A DNA stretch of 55,871 nucleotides from a virus. A program made the translations under genes and the position numbers. The DNA is taken from IMG/VR virus record IMGVR_UViG_3300044950_000794, positions 1-55,871 of that record; one strand, written 5' to 3'. Positions 9,421 through 18,488 of this stretch are shown here, piece after piece (the stretch's first letter is position 1; the number at the start of each line of letters is the position of its first letter). The notes beneath the pieces were generated by a model. The model did not search any database. It worked only from the letters and a program-made list of their open reading frames with translations, and was not told the origin of the DNA.

Positions 9421-10239
9421 CTACCCCCGATATCGCATGACCTTGTGCAGGAACCTTCCCCATTGCACGAGGGGGTCCGTCTTGCTTATCTTGCCGTGCA
9501 TGTGGTGAAGGAACAAGCCCTCGCTTACGTATACTCCACAGTGTGTCACTACGTTATGCCTCAGCTTGAATAGTAACCCGTCACCATCCTGTATATCGGC
9601 CCGCTCAACCTCGTGGTAGCAGTCGTTAGTCATATGTGTGATTAGCGGGTTTTCGGCGGTACGGTCATCCCACCAGTCCTCGGCCCTAGGGTAGTCTGGG
9701 AGCACGTTTCCGAAAGCTGCCCAGTGATAGTGCCGAACCATCGCGAAGCAGTCTGTAACTCCCGACCGAAAGTCTCGGTGCTTCAGCGGGGGTACGGGTA
9801 GCTGGTCGCCCCACCCCCAGAAGTCCATGAAGGTGTTCTTGTGTGACAGGGTGCAGACGTAGTAAGGCACAGCCATGGTCAGTTGTGAGGATATGTCAGC
9901 CGGGCTTGGGGCTAACTCCCCATGGGGGTGTGAATGGAATACGCCTTGTAGCGTTCCGTCCAGCATGTGCTTGCGTGTATGCTCCCGACCTATAACGAAG
10001 TGGCCGCGCCGGTCCTCTGCCTCGTTATCGCAGGGTAGGTAGCGCACCCGGTGCGGCCCGTCCTCAACAAATAGCCCGCACGCCTCGTCAGGCCACTTAG
10101 CGTGAGCGTGGTGTATGGCGTCTTGCTTGGCGTCCTCGCCTATTGACGCAAGCGGCCTACCATGGGGAAGCCCCCGAATGGGGTTTCCTCGTCGCGTCCA
10201 TAGCGCGCCCGACAGCCGGTCTTCAGTTGGTGTGAACAT
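9421..10239 (-). CDS. K: tail tip assembly protein K: JAMM peptidase plus NlpC/P60 domain
   Basis: A protein of 272 residues with two domains. An N-terminal JAMM/MPN+ metalloprotease shows Glu52 (DEACGLF) and the HSHPHGELAPSPAD motif (His102, His104, Asp115). The C-terminal NlpC/P60-like cysteine peptidase has candidate Cys164 (TDCFAMV) and His233 (THCGVYVS). Homologues cleave peptidoglycan or process tail tip proteins during assembly. The only ATG lies 100 bp inside the end of the L-like gene, an unusually long overlap in another frame, and its ribosome site is weak. Translation may depend on the upstream gene. Confidence 0.88.
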   Translation of the reverse strand: MFTPTEDRLSGALWTRRGNPIRGLPHGRPLASIGEDAKQDAIHHAHAKWPDEACGLFVEDGPHRVRYLPCDNEAEDRRGHFVIGREHTRKHMLDGTLQGVFHSHPHGELAPSPADISSQLTMAVPYYVCTLSHKNTFMDFWGWGDQLPVPPLKHRDFRSGVTDCFAMVRHYHWAAFGNVLPDYPRAEDWWDDRTAENPLITHMTNDCYHEVERADIQDGDGLLFKLRHNVVTHCGVYVSEGLFLHHMHGKISKTDPLVQWGRFLHKVMRYRG

Positions 10240-11399
10240 ACGTCTAGTGCCCCGTTGATTACCGCGTTCCCGTCAGCGTCGAACATAGCCACCGCGTTGT
10301 ATGGGCATCCGTCCTCACCCGCGTAGTCGAACCCAGTACCATTCCAGACACGATAGGTAAAGGGGCACACGTCACGCAGTACCTGACGGCCCGGCAAGGA
10401 TACTCCCGGCTGATCAAGTACGCTGGCCAATTCAAATTCGATGACCTTGGCGTTCTGTAGCCCCTTCCGGTCGATCTTGAAGATATCGGGTGGGTACACG
10501 GCGGCTGGGTCAGGATCGGGGCCGTTATCAAGATTGTCCGCGAATAGCTGCCTGCGTGTGACGATTGCTCCCCGTAGATCGCCGTACTGCTGCGCGAGCG
10601 CGCTTCCCTCACTGAACAGATTGGACATACGCATCTTTGGCCGGGGGAACGGCCCCGACCCTGACTTCTCAAAGCCCGTGACCTCAATCGGGATAGGGGT
10701 GTAGGCGTTCCCGCCAAAGACCGGAACCCGTACCGCCTCAGCGGTGTTGGCTACCACTGCGCTAGTCGCGGTACCTAACCATCCGCCGACTATCTCGGGC
10801 AGGATGACTGGCATGGGGAACCCACCGGACACGTGCCTCACTTCAACACCGAACAGGTCAACTGACCCGGTTACGACATTGGAAGTTGTGGGGAATGACG
10901 CGGTTGCCCCCATGGACGGGGATAGGACAAGGAACAGGCTCGGTGGCAAGACGGTGTTCATGACAAACTTGATCGAAAAGTAAACCCACTCCCCGGCCAT
11001 GGCCAGCACGGTTGCGGCTGTTCCCGTGGAAAGTGCGGTTAGGCTCGAATAGGAACTCACAAGCGTGGCCAAGTTAAGGGATACGCTTGAAACAGGTGCA
11101 GCCCCGCTGATCGTGCCAGATAGGGATATACGCGGGTACGTGGTATCCCCACTCACCGGGCGCATGTAGCCGGAAATGACTACCTCGTCCCCGGCAATAG
11201 GCGTGATGGGCAACTGCACGTATTCGTAGTGCGCGATAGTCGTGGAGGTGTCGGACAGGCGCGTGCACTTGTCGGGTGTGACGTCTTCCCGCGCGGGGGT
11301 GAACCGTAGCATGCCCCCGCCAAGTGGCGTAAGGTCCACGTCGAACAGGCTGATCTTGACGCCCGGCGATAGGGATAGGGTACGGTCGCTGAGTGTCAT
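10140..11399 (-). CDS. L: minor tail protein L, Fe-S type, with large N-terminal insertion
   Basis: A protein of 419 residues. The C-terminal ~230 residues match the lambda gpL family (ITVTGFEKSG-like PIEVTGFEKS, RPKMRMSN, PPDIFKIDRKG). Four cysteines, C345, C365, C388 and C396 (VCPFTYR, GCPYNA, VCSHQLKTGC), correspond to those binding a 4Fe-4S cluster in lambda gpL. Relative to lambda (232 residues) there is an extra segment of roughly residues 40-200, beta-rich and resembling a carbohydrate-binding sandwich, placed after the first strands. Its ATG overlaps the stop of the M-like gene region (TAAATG). Confidence 0.87.
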   Translation of the reverse strand: MTLSDRTLSLSPGVKISLFDVDLTPLGGGMLRFTPAREDVTPDKCTRLSDTSTTIAHYEYVQLPITPIAGDEVVISGYMRPVSGDTTYPRISLSGTISGAAPVSSVSLNLATLVSSYSSLTALSTGTAATVLAMAGEWVYFSIKFVMNTVLPPSLFLVLSPSMGATASFPTTSNVVTGSVDLFGVEVRHVSGGFPMPVILPEIVGGWLGTATSAVVANTAEAVRVPVFGGNAYTPIPIEVTGFEKSGSGPFPRPKMRMSNLFSEGSALAQQYGDLRGAIVTRRQLFADNLDNGPDPDPAAVYPPDIFKIDRKGLQNAKVIEFELASVLDQPGVSLPGRQVLRDVCPFTYRVWNGTGFDYAGEDGCPYNAVAMFDADGNAVINGALDVCSHQLKTGCRARYGRDEETPFGGFPMVGRLRQ

Positions 11400-11750
11400 T
11401 TAAGCTGCCCCGTGAAACTGTATGAGTGTCGCCTGCGCACTATAGTGCCCGGCGCTTGTCTGGGTATACGACCATTGCGAGCACTTGAAAACCCTCTGAG
11501 TGCCGTTGGGTGGGGTATACCGGAAGGGCGTGGCCGGGGCGTGTGCCGTAAAGAACGCAATCAGTATGTCGAACTCAGTTTTGTTGATATCGGTCCAGTT
11601 CAGGACAACCTTGTCAGTACGCGCGTTGATGCCGTTTGGTGCGCTGAGTGCGTAGCCGTCTCCAAAGGTAACCTCGTTCATTTTGTATTCGGGGGTGACC
11701 GTGATGGGCAGGTCGGGCAACGGCAGGGCTGGGAAGGTGTTCATGGGCAT
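11400..11750 (-). CDS. M: minor tail protein M
   Basis: A protein of 116 residues with the lambda gpM family pattern: an N-terminal strand (TVTPEYKMNEVTFGDGY), the WTDINKTEFDILIAFF helix and the C-terminal FRYTPP / YSAQATLIQF strands. A strong ribosome site (AAGGAG) precedes the first ATG, preferred over the second Met two codons later. It forms part of the tail-tip cap between the tape measure and the L-like protein. Confidence 0.87.
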   Translation of the reverse strand: MPMNTFPALPLPDLPITVTPEYKMNEVTFGDGYALSAPNGINARTDKVVLNWTDINKTEFDILIAFFTAHAPATPFRYTPPNGTQRVFKCSQWSYTQTSAGHYSAQATLIQFHGAA

Positions 11751-11761
11751 GGGTGTACTCC

Positions 11762-14700
11762 TTAACCATACGGTCTGACAGCGGGGTTGAACATGCCGCC
11801 GTTACGCTGTTGCTCGGTGATGAACTCTGCGAAGGCTGCCCGCATGTGCGCGTCCAATGATTTCATGAGACCCTCGCTCTGGGTCTGATCATCTTTACCA
11901 TTACCCGCACCCGGTGCGCCGCCAGAGGTCTCAATGTGGTAACTTGGGGCGTAGGTTCCTATATGGATACCCCCGTCGCGCGCGCCAGAGCGGCGCTCAG
12001 CACCGTTGGCCTGTTCCAGAGTATCCACCCCCGCGCCGTAGCCGCTAGGCCCCTGAGAGGCCAGCGTTGCGCGCTGAAGCAGCCCAGCCACCTCCCGCAT
12101 GGCGGAAAGCACGTCAGACATATCGCCCCCTATGCTCCGTACCGCTAGAGTTCCGTCGCCGGTGCGCGTGAGGGGCATCAAGGCTTCGTCACCGGCCTCG
12201 CCCATCAGCGCCATGGGGATAGTCTGGCTCTGCTTGAAGACGTTACCTTTGGCACTGGCCACAGTCCGGGTACCGCCGCCGAATATGCCGCCGAATAGGC
12301 TGCCAAGGAAGCCAAAGAAGCCACCCCCACCACCACTACCTCCGCCAGACATTGCTGACTTTAGGCGCTCAAGGATGGGCTGAAGGATCATGGCTTGCAA
12401 TGCGAACTTGATCAACTCAGACCCCATCTGTTTGAACGCGGTCCCGAAGATATCAGCAAGCCCGCTCATGTCACTGAAGCCCTTCTCAAGGATATGGTCA
12501 ATGACGTTATCGAAGCTATCCGATAGCGTGCCCACCAACGAAGACGCCACGTCGGACGCGTCAGCAATGTTCCGTGATGCCTCGTCAAGGGCTTGATACA
12601 GTTGTGGCAGGAGGCGCTCATTCTCCTGTACGGCACGACGACGGTCCTCGACTAGGCGCTGTAATGCGTCGGCCTCAGCCGCCGTCATGGTTATACCCTT
12701 AGCCTGTAACTCCTGTTCCATGCGCATGTAGTCAGCGCGCATTGCACGGGTCTCCCCGTCAAGGAACATGGTATCAACCAGTTCTGAAGTCTCGCGGTGG
12801 TAGTCCGCTACGACCTCGGATAGACGCCCATAGGCCTCTATTTCCGCGTTGGCCTCCGCGACCTTGCCCGCACCGCCGCCGTTACCTCCACCAGAACCGC
12901 CCTTGCTCGCAAAGCGCTCTTCGATGGTCTTCATACGCAGGCCGTGCGCCTCCGCCGCCGTCTCAATGGCCGCATCGCGTTCGGCACCAACTGCGACGGT
13001 CTTGCTGATACTCTTGGTCAGTTCATCAAACTCGCGCCGCTCCTGCTCAATAGCCCGGTCACGCGCGGGTAGACTGCTCAGGTGGGCTTCATCGGCATAG
13101 TCCTTCAGGGCCTCAGCGGATGACCGGGCGGCCTTGGCCGTGCCGTCAAGTTCGGACACGACTGCGTTGTACTGCGTTGTCAAGCGGGCGCGTTCTTGGG
13201 CTGCCCGTTCAAAGGACATAGTCCCCGCGTCAACCTCGGTGGCTACGGCGGACACGCCTTCCTTGTACAGGTTGTTCGCCGCGCTAAGCTGCCCCTGCAT
13301 GGCCATAGCGGCTTGGAAGCCCGGCATCATGGCCATAAGCCCGGACATTGCCCCGGTCGCGTTCATAGCCGCACCGGCCAGATTGTTAGCCCCACCAGCC
13401 GCCGCGTTCAGCCCCCCGGCTGCCCCAGCCCCGGCCCCTTCAAGCGCGGCTAGGGCGGCCTCCATGGCCCTGACGTCCTCCTCAGTAGCCCCCAACTCTT
13501 GGGCTTTCCTGATCATGCCGACGATAGCCGTGACGGTATCAGCCCCGAGCCGTTTCGTCTCGTCTCCGGTAAGCTGCGCAGTGCTAGCCAAGTCCTGAAG
13601 GCGGGCGATCACACCGTCAATTCCTTCGGTCTCGTATAGCTGGTCAAAACGATTGGCCATGGCCACCTTACCAAAGGCACTGTTGAACCCTGTCTCAAGC
13701 GCGGATGCCTCAGCCTCTGCGTCAGCGAACACTTGGCGCAACTCTTGCCGCATTGCGTCCGCTTGGTCGGCAAATGCTCGCTGCGCTTGATCCACCTCCT
13801 CGCGCTTGATAATGGCAAGCTGCTCTTGCAGTTCCTTGTTCTTGTTTATGCGCTCGTCAATGGCCGCGATTGCGAGTGTGGCCGCGTTCTGCGCGGCTTG
13901 GCTTCCGGTAGCCTCAGCATCCTCAAGCGCCTTCTTCTGCGTGGTCAATTCAGCGTAGTCAGCCGATAGCTTCTCGCTCACACTGGAAAGCTGCGACGTC
14001 GTGACGGCTGCATCGGCCATGACTTGGTCAAGAGACCGGGCGCTTTCACGTGTGCTCAGGAAGTAAGCCCCAAGCCCGACACCCGCGCCGATCAGCAAGC
14101 CCATAGGGCCGCCCAAGAACCGCAAGGCTGTGCTCAGTGCCGTGACAGCCGCCGTAGCCACGCCAGACGCAAGCGCCAATGGGGATAGCGTACCGGTCAA
14201 CAACCCGGCTGCGATGATTGAGAAGCCTATGCTCGTGGTCATTCCGGTGATCGCCGTGACCAGCGCAGGGATTGCCGTGGCCGCAAGCCCGACCATGACA
14301 GCCACAATGATATCAAGGTTCTCCGCCACGAAGCTTACTGCCCCTGTGAAGGTCTCAAGCGCGGGCACAACTATAGACAGAGCGACCTGTCCGACAGCCA
14401 ATGACACATCTTTGAATAGGGCCATCTGCACGTTTAGGCGGTGGGACAGGCTATCTGCGACTTTGTTGAACGCCACGTCAGTGGCCCCGGCCCGGTCTCG
14501 CATCATATCCATAGTGCTGGCCAGTGCGTCACCGCCGCCGCCTGTGAATGACAGTACCGCGTTGAGGCCCTCAACGTCGGTGAACAGGCGCGACAGTGCC
14601 TCTGATGATCCGCCAGATTTGGCAATGACGTCCTCAAGGAACGCTTCAAGGCCCTTGCTGCGCAGCGCCGCCGTGCTGAACTCAAGCCCCATTTCCTTGG

Positions 14701-15496
14701 CCGCCTTGGAGGCCTCGGACGTTGGCTTTATGAGTGCAGTCATGATACCGCGCATGCCCGTGATGGCCATTGACGTGGATTGGCCTTGAGTGGTCAGCGC
14801 TGCTACACCCGCCACCGCCTCGTCAAACCCAAGGCCCACGGCGGAAGCAATGGGCACAAGCTGCCCCAAGGATGCTGACAGTTGCTCAGCGGTTGTCTTA
14901 CCGGCCATGACACCTACGAACAGGATATCGCTTGCGTCTGCCGCTGTAAGGGCCTCCCTCTTGTACGCGTTGGTCGCGGTGGTCAGAAGATCAACTGCGG
15001 CTGCCTGCGTCGTCACCCCACCGATGGCCAGCTTGTTTGAAGCCTCCATCATTGCGGTGGCTTCCATCACACCGCCGACCCCAGCAGACAAGGCTTCATA
15101 GAACCCGGCGATCTGCTCTGTTGCGTTGGTACCAAACTCCCGCGCCATGCTACGCGCGGTATCCTCCAAGTAGGTCATCTGCTCGGCAGTGCCCGCAATG
15201 AGCGTGCTGGTCTCTGCCAGCTTGGCGTCAAAGGGTATCGCCATCTGCATTGACCCGGATAGGTAGGCCATAGCTGCGCTGATAGACGCCAGACCAACTA
15301 CCACCTTTGTGGCCACGCCAAGGATCGTACCTAGGCCACTGGCCATCTTATGCGCGCCGCTCTCGGCCTGCCCGAACTCAGCACCTAATCCTTGGACCTC
15401 GTCGCCAATCTGGGCAAGGCCAGCCGCAACACGACTGGCCTCACCGAAGTTCTCTGCCACGAACCGGGCTACGAACTCAAAATATTCCCGGTCCAT
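11762..15496 (-). CDS. H: tape measure protein
   Basis: A protein of 1244 residues, the largest in the window. It carries a TP901-type core in the first third (FDAKLAETSTLIAGT, TNATEQIAGFYEALSAG, AITGMRGIMTALIKPT) and several hydrophobic stretches near residues 380-480. Long alanine/glutamate-rich helical parts follow, then a glycine-rich stretch near residue 1060. The ribosome site GAGGAGG is strong. Tape measure length sets tail length; by the usual rule of about 0.15 nm per residue this would mean a tail of roughly 185 nm (inference). Copy 2 of the palindrome lies near the 3' end, encoding GAPGAG. Confidence 0.95.
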   Translation of the reverse strand: MDREYFEFVARFVAENFGEASRVAAGLAQIGDEVQGLGAEFGQAESGAHKMASGLGTILGVATKVVVGLASISAAMAYLSGSMQMAIPFDAKLAETSTLIAGTAEQMTYLEDTARSMAREFGTNATEQIAGFYEALSAGVGGVMEATAMMEASNKLAIGGVTTQAAAVDLLTTATNAYKREALTAADASDILFVGVMAGKTTAEQLSASLGQLVPIASAVGLGFDEAVAGVAALTTQGQSTSMAITGMRGIMTALIKPTSEASKAAKEMGLEFSTAALRSKGLEAFLEDVIAKSGGSSEALSRLFTDVEGLNAVLSFTGGGGDALASTMDMMRDRAGATDVAFNKVADSLSHRLNVQMALFKDVSLAVGQVALSIVVPALETFTGAVSFVAENLDIIVAVMVGLAATAIPALVTAITGMTTSIGFSIIAAGLLTGTLSPLALASGVATAAVTALSTALRFLGGPMGLLIGAGVGLGAYFLSTRESARSLDQVMADAAVTTSQLSSVSEKLSADYAELTTQKKALEDAEATGSQAAQNAATLAIAAIDERINKNKELQEQLAIIKREEVDQAQRAFADQADAMRQELRQVFADAEAEASALETGFNSAFGKVAMANRFDQLYETEGIDGVIARLQDLASTAQLTGDETKRLGADTVTAIVGMIRKAQELGATEEDVRAMEAALAALEGAGAGAAGGLNAAAGGANNLAGAAMNATGAMSGLMAMMPGFQAAMAMQGQLSAANNLYKEGVSAVATEVDAGTMSFERAAQERARLTTQYNAVVSELDGTAKAARSSAEALKDYADEAHLSSLPARDRAIEQERREFDELTKSISKTVAVGAERDAAIETAAEAHGLRMKTIEERFASKGGSGGGNGGGAGKVAEANAEIEAYGRLSEVVADYHRETSELVDTMFLDGETRAMRADYMRMEQELQAKGITMTAAEADALQRLVEDRRRAVQENERLLPQLYQALDEASRNIADASDVASSLVGTLSDSFDNVIDHILEKGFSDMSGLADIFGTAFKQMGSELIKFALQAMILQPILERLKSAMSGGGSGGGGGFFGFLGSLFGGIFGGGTRTVASAKGNVFKQSQTIPMALMGEAGDEALMPLTRTGDGTLAVRSIGGDMSDVLSAMREVAGLLQRATLASQGPSGYGAGVDTLEQANGAERRSGARDGGIHIGTYAPSYHIETSGGAPGAGNGKDDQTQSEGLMKSLDAHMRAAFAEFITEQQRNGGMFNPAVRPYG
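11906..11918. repeat. dispersed palindrome, copy 2
   Basis: CGCACCCGGTGCG in the last ~150 bp of the tape measure gene. Confidence 0.85.
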
Positions 15497-15499
15497 AGG

Positions 15500-16302
15500 T
15501 TACCTCCTCTTAGTTCCCGCACCCGGTGCGCCTCTGTCCTTGCCCGTGGTGCGTATCTCGGCAAGTGCGCTGTCTATGATGCCCATGGCGTCAACGTAAG
15601 TGGCTGACTGGTCACCTAACCCACCCGCCTCGGGCAGTACGCCCTTGTCAGCGAAACGGTGTTGGCGCATGAGGACATTGAACATGTGACGCTGGTCTCT
15701 GATAAACCTTAGTGGGCAGTGCGGTATCTTGTCATTGCCCATTATCGTTATGTTCTTGCCGTCCTCCGTGCACCCCCAAGTAGTCTTCATGCTCGCCGTG
15801 CATTTGTTACAGTCGCGGTCAGGAAGCAGGGACCGCGCCTTGACTGCGAGCCTTAGAAGTTTCCCGCTGTTGCCGACACGCCCGACAAGTCGGCCACCTT
15901 CTTGGACAGCGCCTTGAGCACGTCGTCGGGAAGCGCTTGCACCACAGACGACGGGGCACCAACGAAGCGCTTCGATCCGAGGACGAAGCCTTCCCCGATG
16001 TATTCCACCGGCGTGCTATCGTGGTCAGTCAGGCCTTCCCACCCGACCACGCCAAGGCGCACGCGGTTCAAGCGCCGCTCGGACATAGAGAAGGCCATGC
16101 CCATGTCAACCCGCGCCGTGCCGTCAGGCGCTTGGGTGACTTTGCTCTGAGAGAAGTCCATCATGGTGTCTTCAAGTGCGCCGCGCTCAGACGCGGTCAA
16201 GCAACGAAGTTTCCACACCACCGCTCCGGGGAGGGGTGCGCCGTCAGGCCCGATCTGTGACGGCAATACGAAGTCGATTTGGGCTGCGAGATTAAGAAGC
16301 AT
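15500..16302 (-). CDS. tail assembly chaperone G-T fusion made by -1 frameshift
   Basis: Probable frameshift product of about 267 residues: 148 residues of the G-like frame, 23 residues of linking frame without stop codons, then the 96-residue downstream frame beginning MKTTWGCTEDG. The slip site GGGAAAC is in the correct zero-frame phase, one codon before the G stop. The linker and start of the T part contain closely spaced cysteines (DCNKC, then WGC and PHC), suggesting a metal-binding knuckle present only in the fusion. In lambda, G and GT coat the tape measure during tail assembly; position immediately upstream of the tape measure supports the same role. The T-frame ATG at 15790 has no clear ribosome site. 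Confidence 0.75.
15518..15530. repeat. dispersed palindrome, copy 3
   Basis: CGCACCCGGTGCG in the last codons of the T frame, encoding GAPGAGTKRR. Confidence 0.85.
15853..16302 (-). CDS. G: tail assembly chaperone G-like protein
   Basis: A 149-residue zero-frame product ending ...GVSATAGNF. Size, acidic/helical character and position between tail tube and tape measure fit the first tail chaperone of siphophages. Sequence similarity to named families is weak, so the call rests on synteny plus the slip site at its 3' end. It is expected to be much more abundant than the fusion form. Confidence 0.8.
   Translation of the reverse strand: MLLNLAAQIDFVLPSQIGPDGAPLPGAVVWKLRCLTASERGALEDTMMDFSQSKVTQAPDGTARVDMGMAFSMSERRLNRVRLGVVGWEGLTDHDSTPVEYIGEGFVLGSKRFVGAPSSVVQALPDDVLKALSKKVADLSGVSATAGNF
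15859..15865 (-). other. -1 ribosomal frameshift slippery heptamer GGGAAAC
   Basis: Zero-frame codons are xxG GGA AAC followed by TTC TAA, i.e. X XXY YYZ in correct phase. Lambda uses GGGAAAG at the same place in gene G. Slippage puts ribosomes in the frame that continues without a stop into the downstream T frame. Confidence 0.8.
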
Positions 16303-16305
16303 GGT

Positions 16306-16491
16306 TCAGTCCTGATCCTTGCAAGGGGTTTCTGTTGGTAGTCGCTTGTGCGCTATATGTGGTTCAACGGTGCCACCACCTTTGAGGACCATAAGCGCAA
16401 GGGCGCTCACCTTGTTAAGGCGAACGCCCACTATACGCCCGGAACGATTGAGCACAACGTATGTCTTGATTTCAACCCCACCGGTACGCAT
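16306..16491 (-). CDS. small protein between tail tube and chaperone genes
   Basis: A protein of 61 residues starting MRTGGVEIKTYVVLNRSG. This start lies just after the tail tube stop and is preferred to a longer frame that overlaps the tube gene. It is a beta-rich short protein, not recognised. Its position inside the tail assembly cluster suggests an accessory assembly role. Confidence 0.65.
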   Translation of the reverse strand: MRTGGVEIKTYVVLNRSGRIVGVRLNKVSALALMVLKGGGTVEPHIAHKRLPTETPCKDQD

Positions 16492-16493
16492 GG

Positions 16494-17738
16494 TTAGCAG
16501 GCGTAAATCAGCAGTTCGTCGTTTCCGCCGATGCCACACAGAGACATTGCGTTGTCATTCTTGCGCAGACCATCGGTCTCCGCGTATGGCATCGCGGTCA
16601 GTTGGCCGTTGCCCAAGAACATCACGCAGTTGCCCGGCGTGGTGCCCAGATATCCAGACAGTTGCAGAAGCGTTGACTTGTCCAGCATATCGTAAATGTT
16701 CATGCTAGCCAGAGGGACACTGTCCATGTTGAAAGACGCGGTGGGCGCTCTTCCGGTGATTATTGAACCGTCGTTGGCCCCAAGGGCGTTGGCACAGAGC
16801 CGTGACACAACACTGTTCGCCATATCGAAGCCGAAGGTGGTTGGGCAGGCCACCACGTCTCGGTCCACCGCTAGGTCAGCGAGTTCAACCATGGGGGGCA
16901 ACGGGTAGTTCCCATACGAATAGGTCGTGGGGAACGTCTGATCGTCAGGCAAGACCCAGTCCCCGCTCATGCTGAAATTGAACACAGCCAATTCACCAGC
17001 CGTCGCGGCCATAGACATGGTGCCACGCACCCCGTTCATACGATGGCGCTTGTTGCCGAAGTACCCATGCAGGTACCCGCTTTCCGCCGTGACCGGGTCA
17101 CTGGTGGGCGAGTACAAGTGGCCCGGTGGTACGAACCAGAAGAAGTACCGGTCACCCACCACCAGCGGGGCCGTGAACGTGAGCGTCATGGTCGCGCCCT
17201 GTACCGCCGTGGCCAACGCAACAGCCGTCGTCGCCGTCACGGCTGTCGCCGCTACAGCCGCCGCGCCGTTTGGCAGATCGTGCGCGTCAATCCGCACCTG
17301 TGTGGTTGAGGTGACTGTCACGCATACCAGTCGTGGAAGGGTGCCCGTGAAGGCGGCTGCGTTCCCGGACAGGGTCACACCGGTTTTCACGTTCTGTGGA
17401 TGCGCACGGGCAAGCGCGAGGCCGGGAGTGGCGAACTGCGTCTGAGCGAAACCGCACATACGCGCCAACGGACCCCAAGCGGGTGGGGTAGCGCCGGTAG
17501 TGTTACCGGGTCCATTCACCTCATGCGTGAAGCTGAACGCCTGCATCTTGCGACCAGCGCGACCGGCCACCGGCGAGAAGTTTGCGCGCTGTACGTTGCG
17601 TTCCAGCCGTCCGACGTTCGGGGTTGGCTGCAAGTCGCCAACGTCGAACACGTTGGTCATCAGGTTGGGCGTACCGCCCGCACGGAACACGCCTTCCATG
17701 CCCCCTGCTAGCAGAACCCGATCAAATACGTTGGTCAT
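16494..17738 (-). CDS. major tail (tube) protein
   Basis: A protein of 414 residues, Ala/Thr/Gly-rich and beta-rich, placed after the tail terminator and before the chaperone pair, the normal place of the siphophage tail tube gene. The start MTNVFDRVLLAGGMEGVFR is followed by LMTNVFDVGDLQPTPNVGRLER. A central region of about residues 125-215 looks like an inserted Ig-like domain (VTVTSTTQVRIDAHDLPNGA), as often found on tube proteins. Assignment is by synteny and composition. Confidence 0.75.
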   Translation of the reverse strand: MTNVFDRVLLAGGMEGVFRAGGTPNLMTNVFDVGDLQPTPNVGRLERNVQRANFSPVAGRAGRKMQAFSFTHEVNGPGNTTGATPPAWGPLARMCGFAQTQFATPGLALARAHPQNVKTGVTLSGNAAAFTGTLPRLVCVTVTSTTQVRIDAHDLPNGAAAVAATAVTATTAVALATAVQGATMTLTFTAPLVVGDRYFFWFVPPGHLYSPTSDPVTAESGYLHGYFGNKRHRMNGVRGTMSMAATAGELAVFNFSMSGDWVLPDDQTFPTTYSYGNYPLPPMVELADLAVDRDVVACPTTFGFDMANSVVSRLCANALGANDGSIITGRAPTASFNMDSVPLASMNIYDMLDKSTLLQLSGYLGTTPGNCVMFLGNGQLTAMPYAETDGLRKNDNAMSLCGIGGNDELLIYAC

Positions 17739-17760
17739 GTTTTAGGCTCCTTGCCGTTGG

Positions 17761-17773
17761 CGCACCGGGTGCG
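17761..17773. repeat. dispersed palindrome, copy 4
   Basis: CGCACCGGGTGCG in the short gap between the 57-residue gene and the tail tube gene. Confidence 0.85.
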
Positions 17774-17776
17774 GGG

Positions 17777-17950
17777 TCAGTCTTCAACGCGGGTGCGAAC
17801 ACCGTCAATCATTCTGTAGCACCCACCGCCGCCCTCTGACAAGCCGACGTGTGGGATTGCCGGGTTTTCAGCGAGGGCCTCTGCGACCTCTTTGACTTCG
17901 GCCTCTTTCAGTTCCGGTGCCTTCGCTTCAGTCATGCTTTTGTCTGCCAT
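17777..17950 (-). CDS. small acidic protein upstream of tail tube
   Basis: A 57-residue frame starting MADKSMTEAKAPELKEAEVK, with AAGGAG ribosome site eight bases before the ATG. The first half is a charged Lys/Glu helix; the second has GGGGCYRMIDG. Intact, well spaced and co-oriented between the tail terminator and tail tube, so likely real; function unknown. Confidence 0.7.
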   Translation of the reverse strand: MADKSMTEAKAPELKEAEVKEVAEALAENPAIPHVGLSEGGGGCYRMIDGVRTRVED

Positions 17951-17962
17951 GGTGTTCTCTCC

Positions 17963-18484
17963 TTATCTGTGCAATTCAAACGGGTGGTTCTTGCGGTGAC
18001 GATAGCGCATTTCGAACACGATTACCGCGTTCACAGTTCCGCCAGACTGGTAGCCTTCCATGTCGGGCGAGTATCGCCGGGCATAAAGGGATAGGGCTAA
18101 GGTATCACCCGTACCGTCCTCGGTAAGCGTGTGCTCACCACTTAGGACGTCGATGATTTCCGCGCTGATCAGGTTCAGGACCGTCGAGGGTTCCTCGTCT
18201 GAGGCGGGAGACACGAAGAACTCAATCATGACCTCAACGCTGTTCTCGGCGCTCTGGACGTTCCCGCCGTAGGTCTCGTCCCCATCAACCACGGCGATGG
18301 CCGCCCCGTGTGTTCCTTTGAAGTCGCGCGGGATGGGGGTACGGGTAACCAACGTCCACTGTACCGTCTTGAACGTCCAGTCCTCCCGCGTAAGACGTAG
18401 GGCCAACTCGCGCAGGGCGCGTTCCTTGACGCTGATACGCTCGTACCGGAGCGAGGCAGTTAGTCCCCCGATGGTCTGGCCCAT
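17963..18484 (-). CDS. tail terminator / minor tail protein U-like
   Basis: A protein of 173 residues starting MGQTIGGLTASLRYERIS, seven bases after the previous stop; the longer frame is less likely. The pattern of an N-terminal helix, the WTLVTRTPIPRDFKG strand and a C-terminal INAVIVFEMRYRHRK-like strand fits tail terminator or tail completion proteins. It lies between the connector of the gp10/Z type and the tail tube, which is the expected location. Residue-level similarity is modest. Confidence 0.65.
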   Translation of the reverse strand: MGQTIGGLTASLRYERISVKERALRELALRLTREDWTFKTVQWTLVTRTPIPRDFKGTHGAAIAVVDGDETYGGNVQSAENSVEVMIEFFVSPASDEEPSTVLNLISAEIIDVLSGEHTLTEDGTGDTLALSLYARRYSPDMEGYQSGGTVNAVIVFEMRYRHRKNHPFELHR

Positions 18485-18488
18485 GCTG

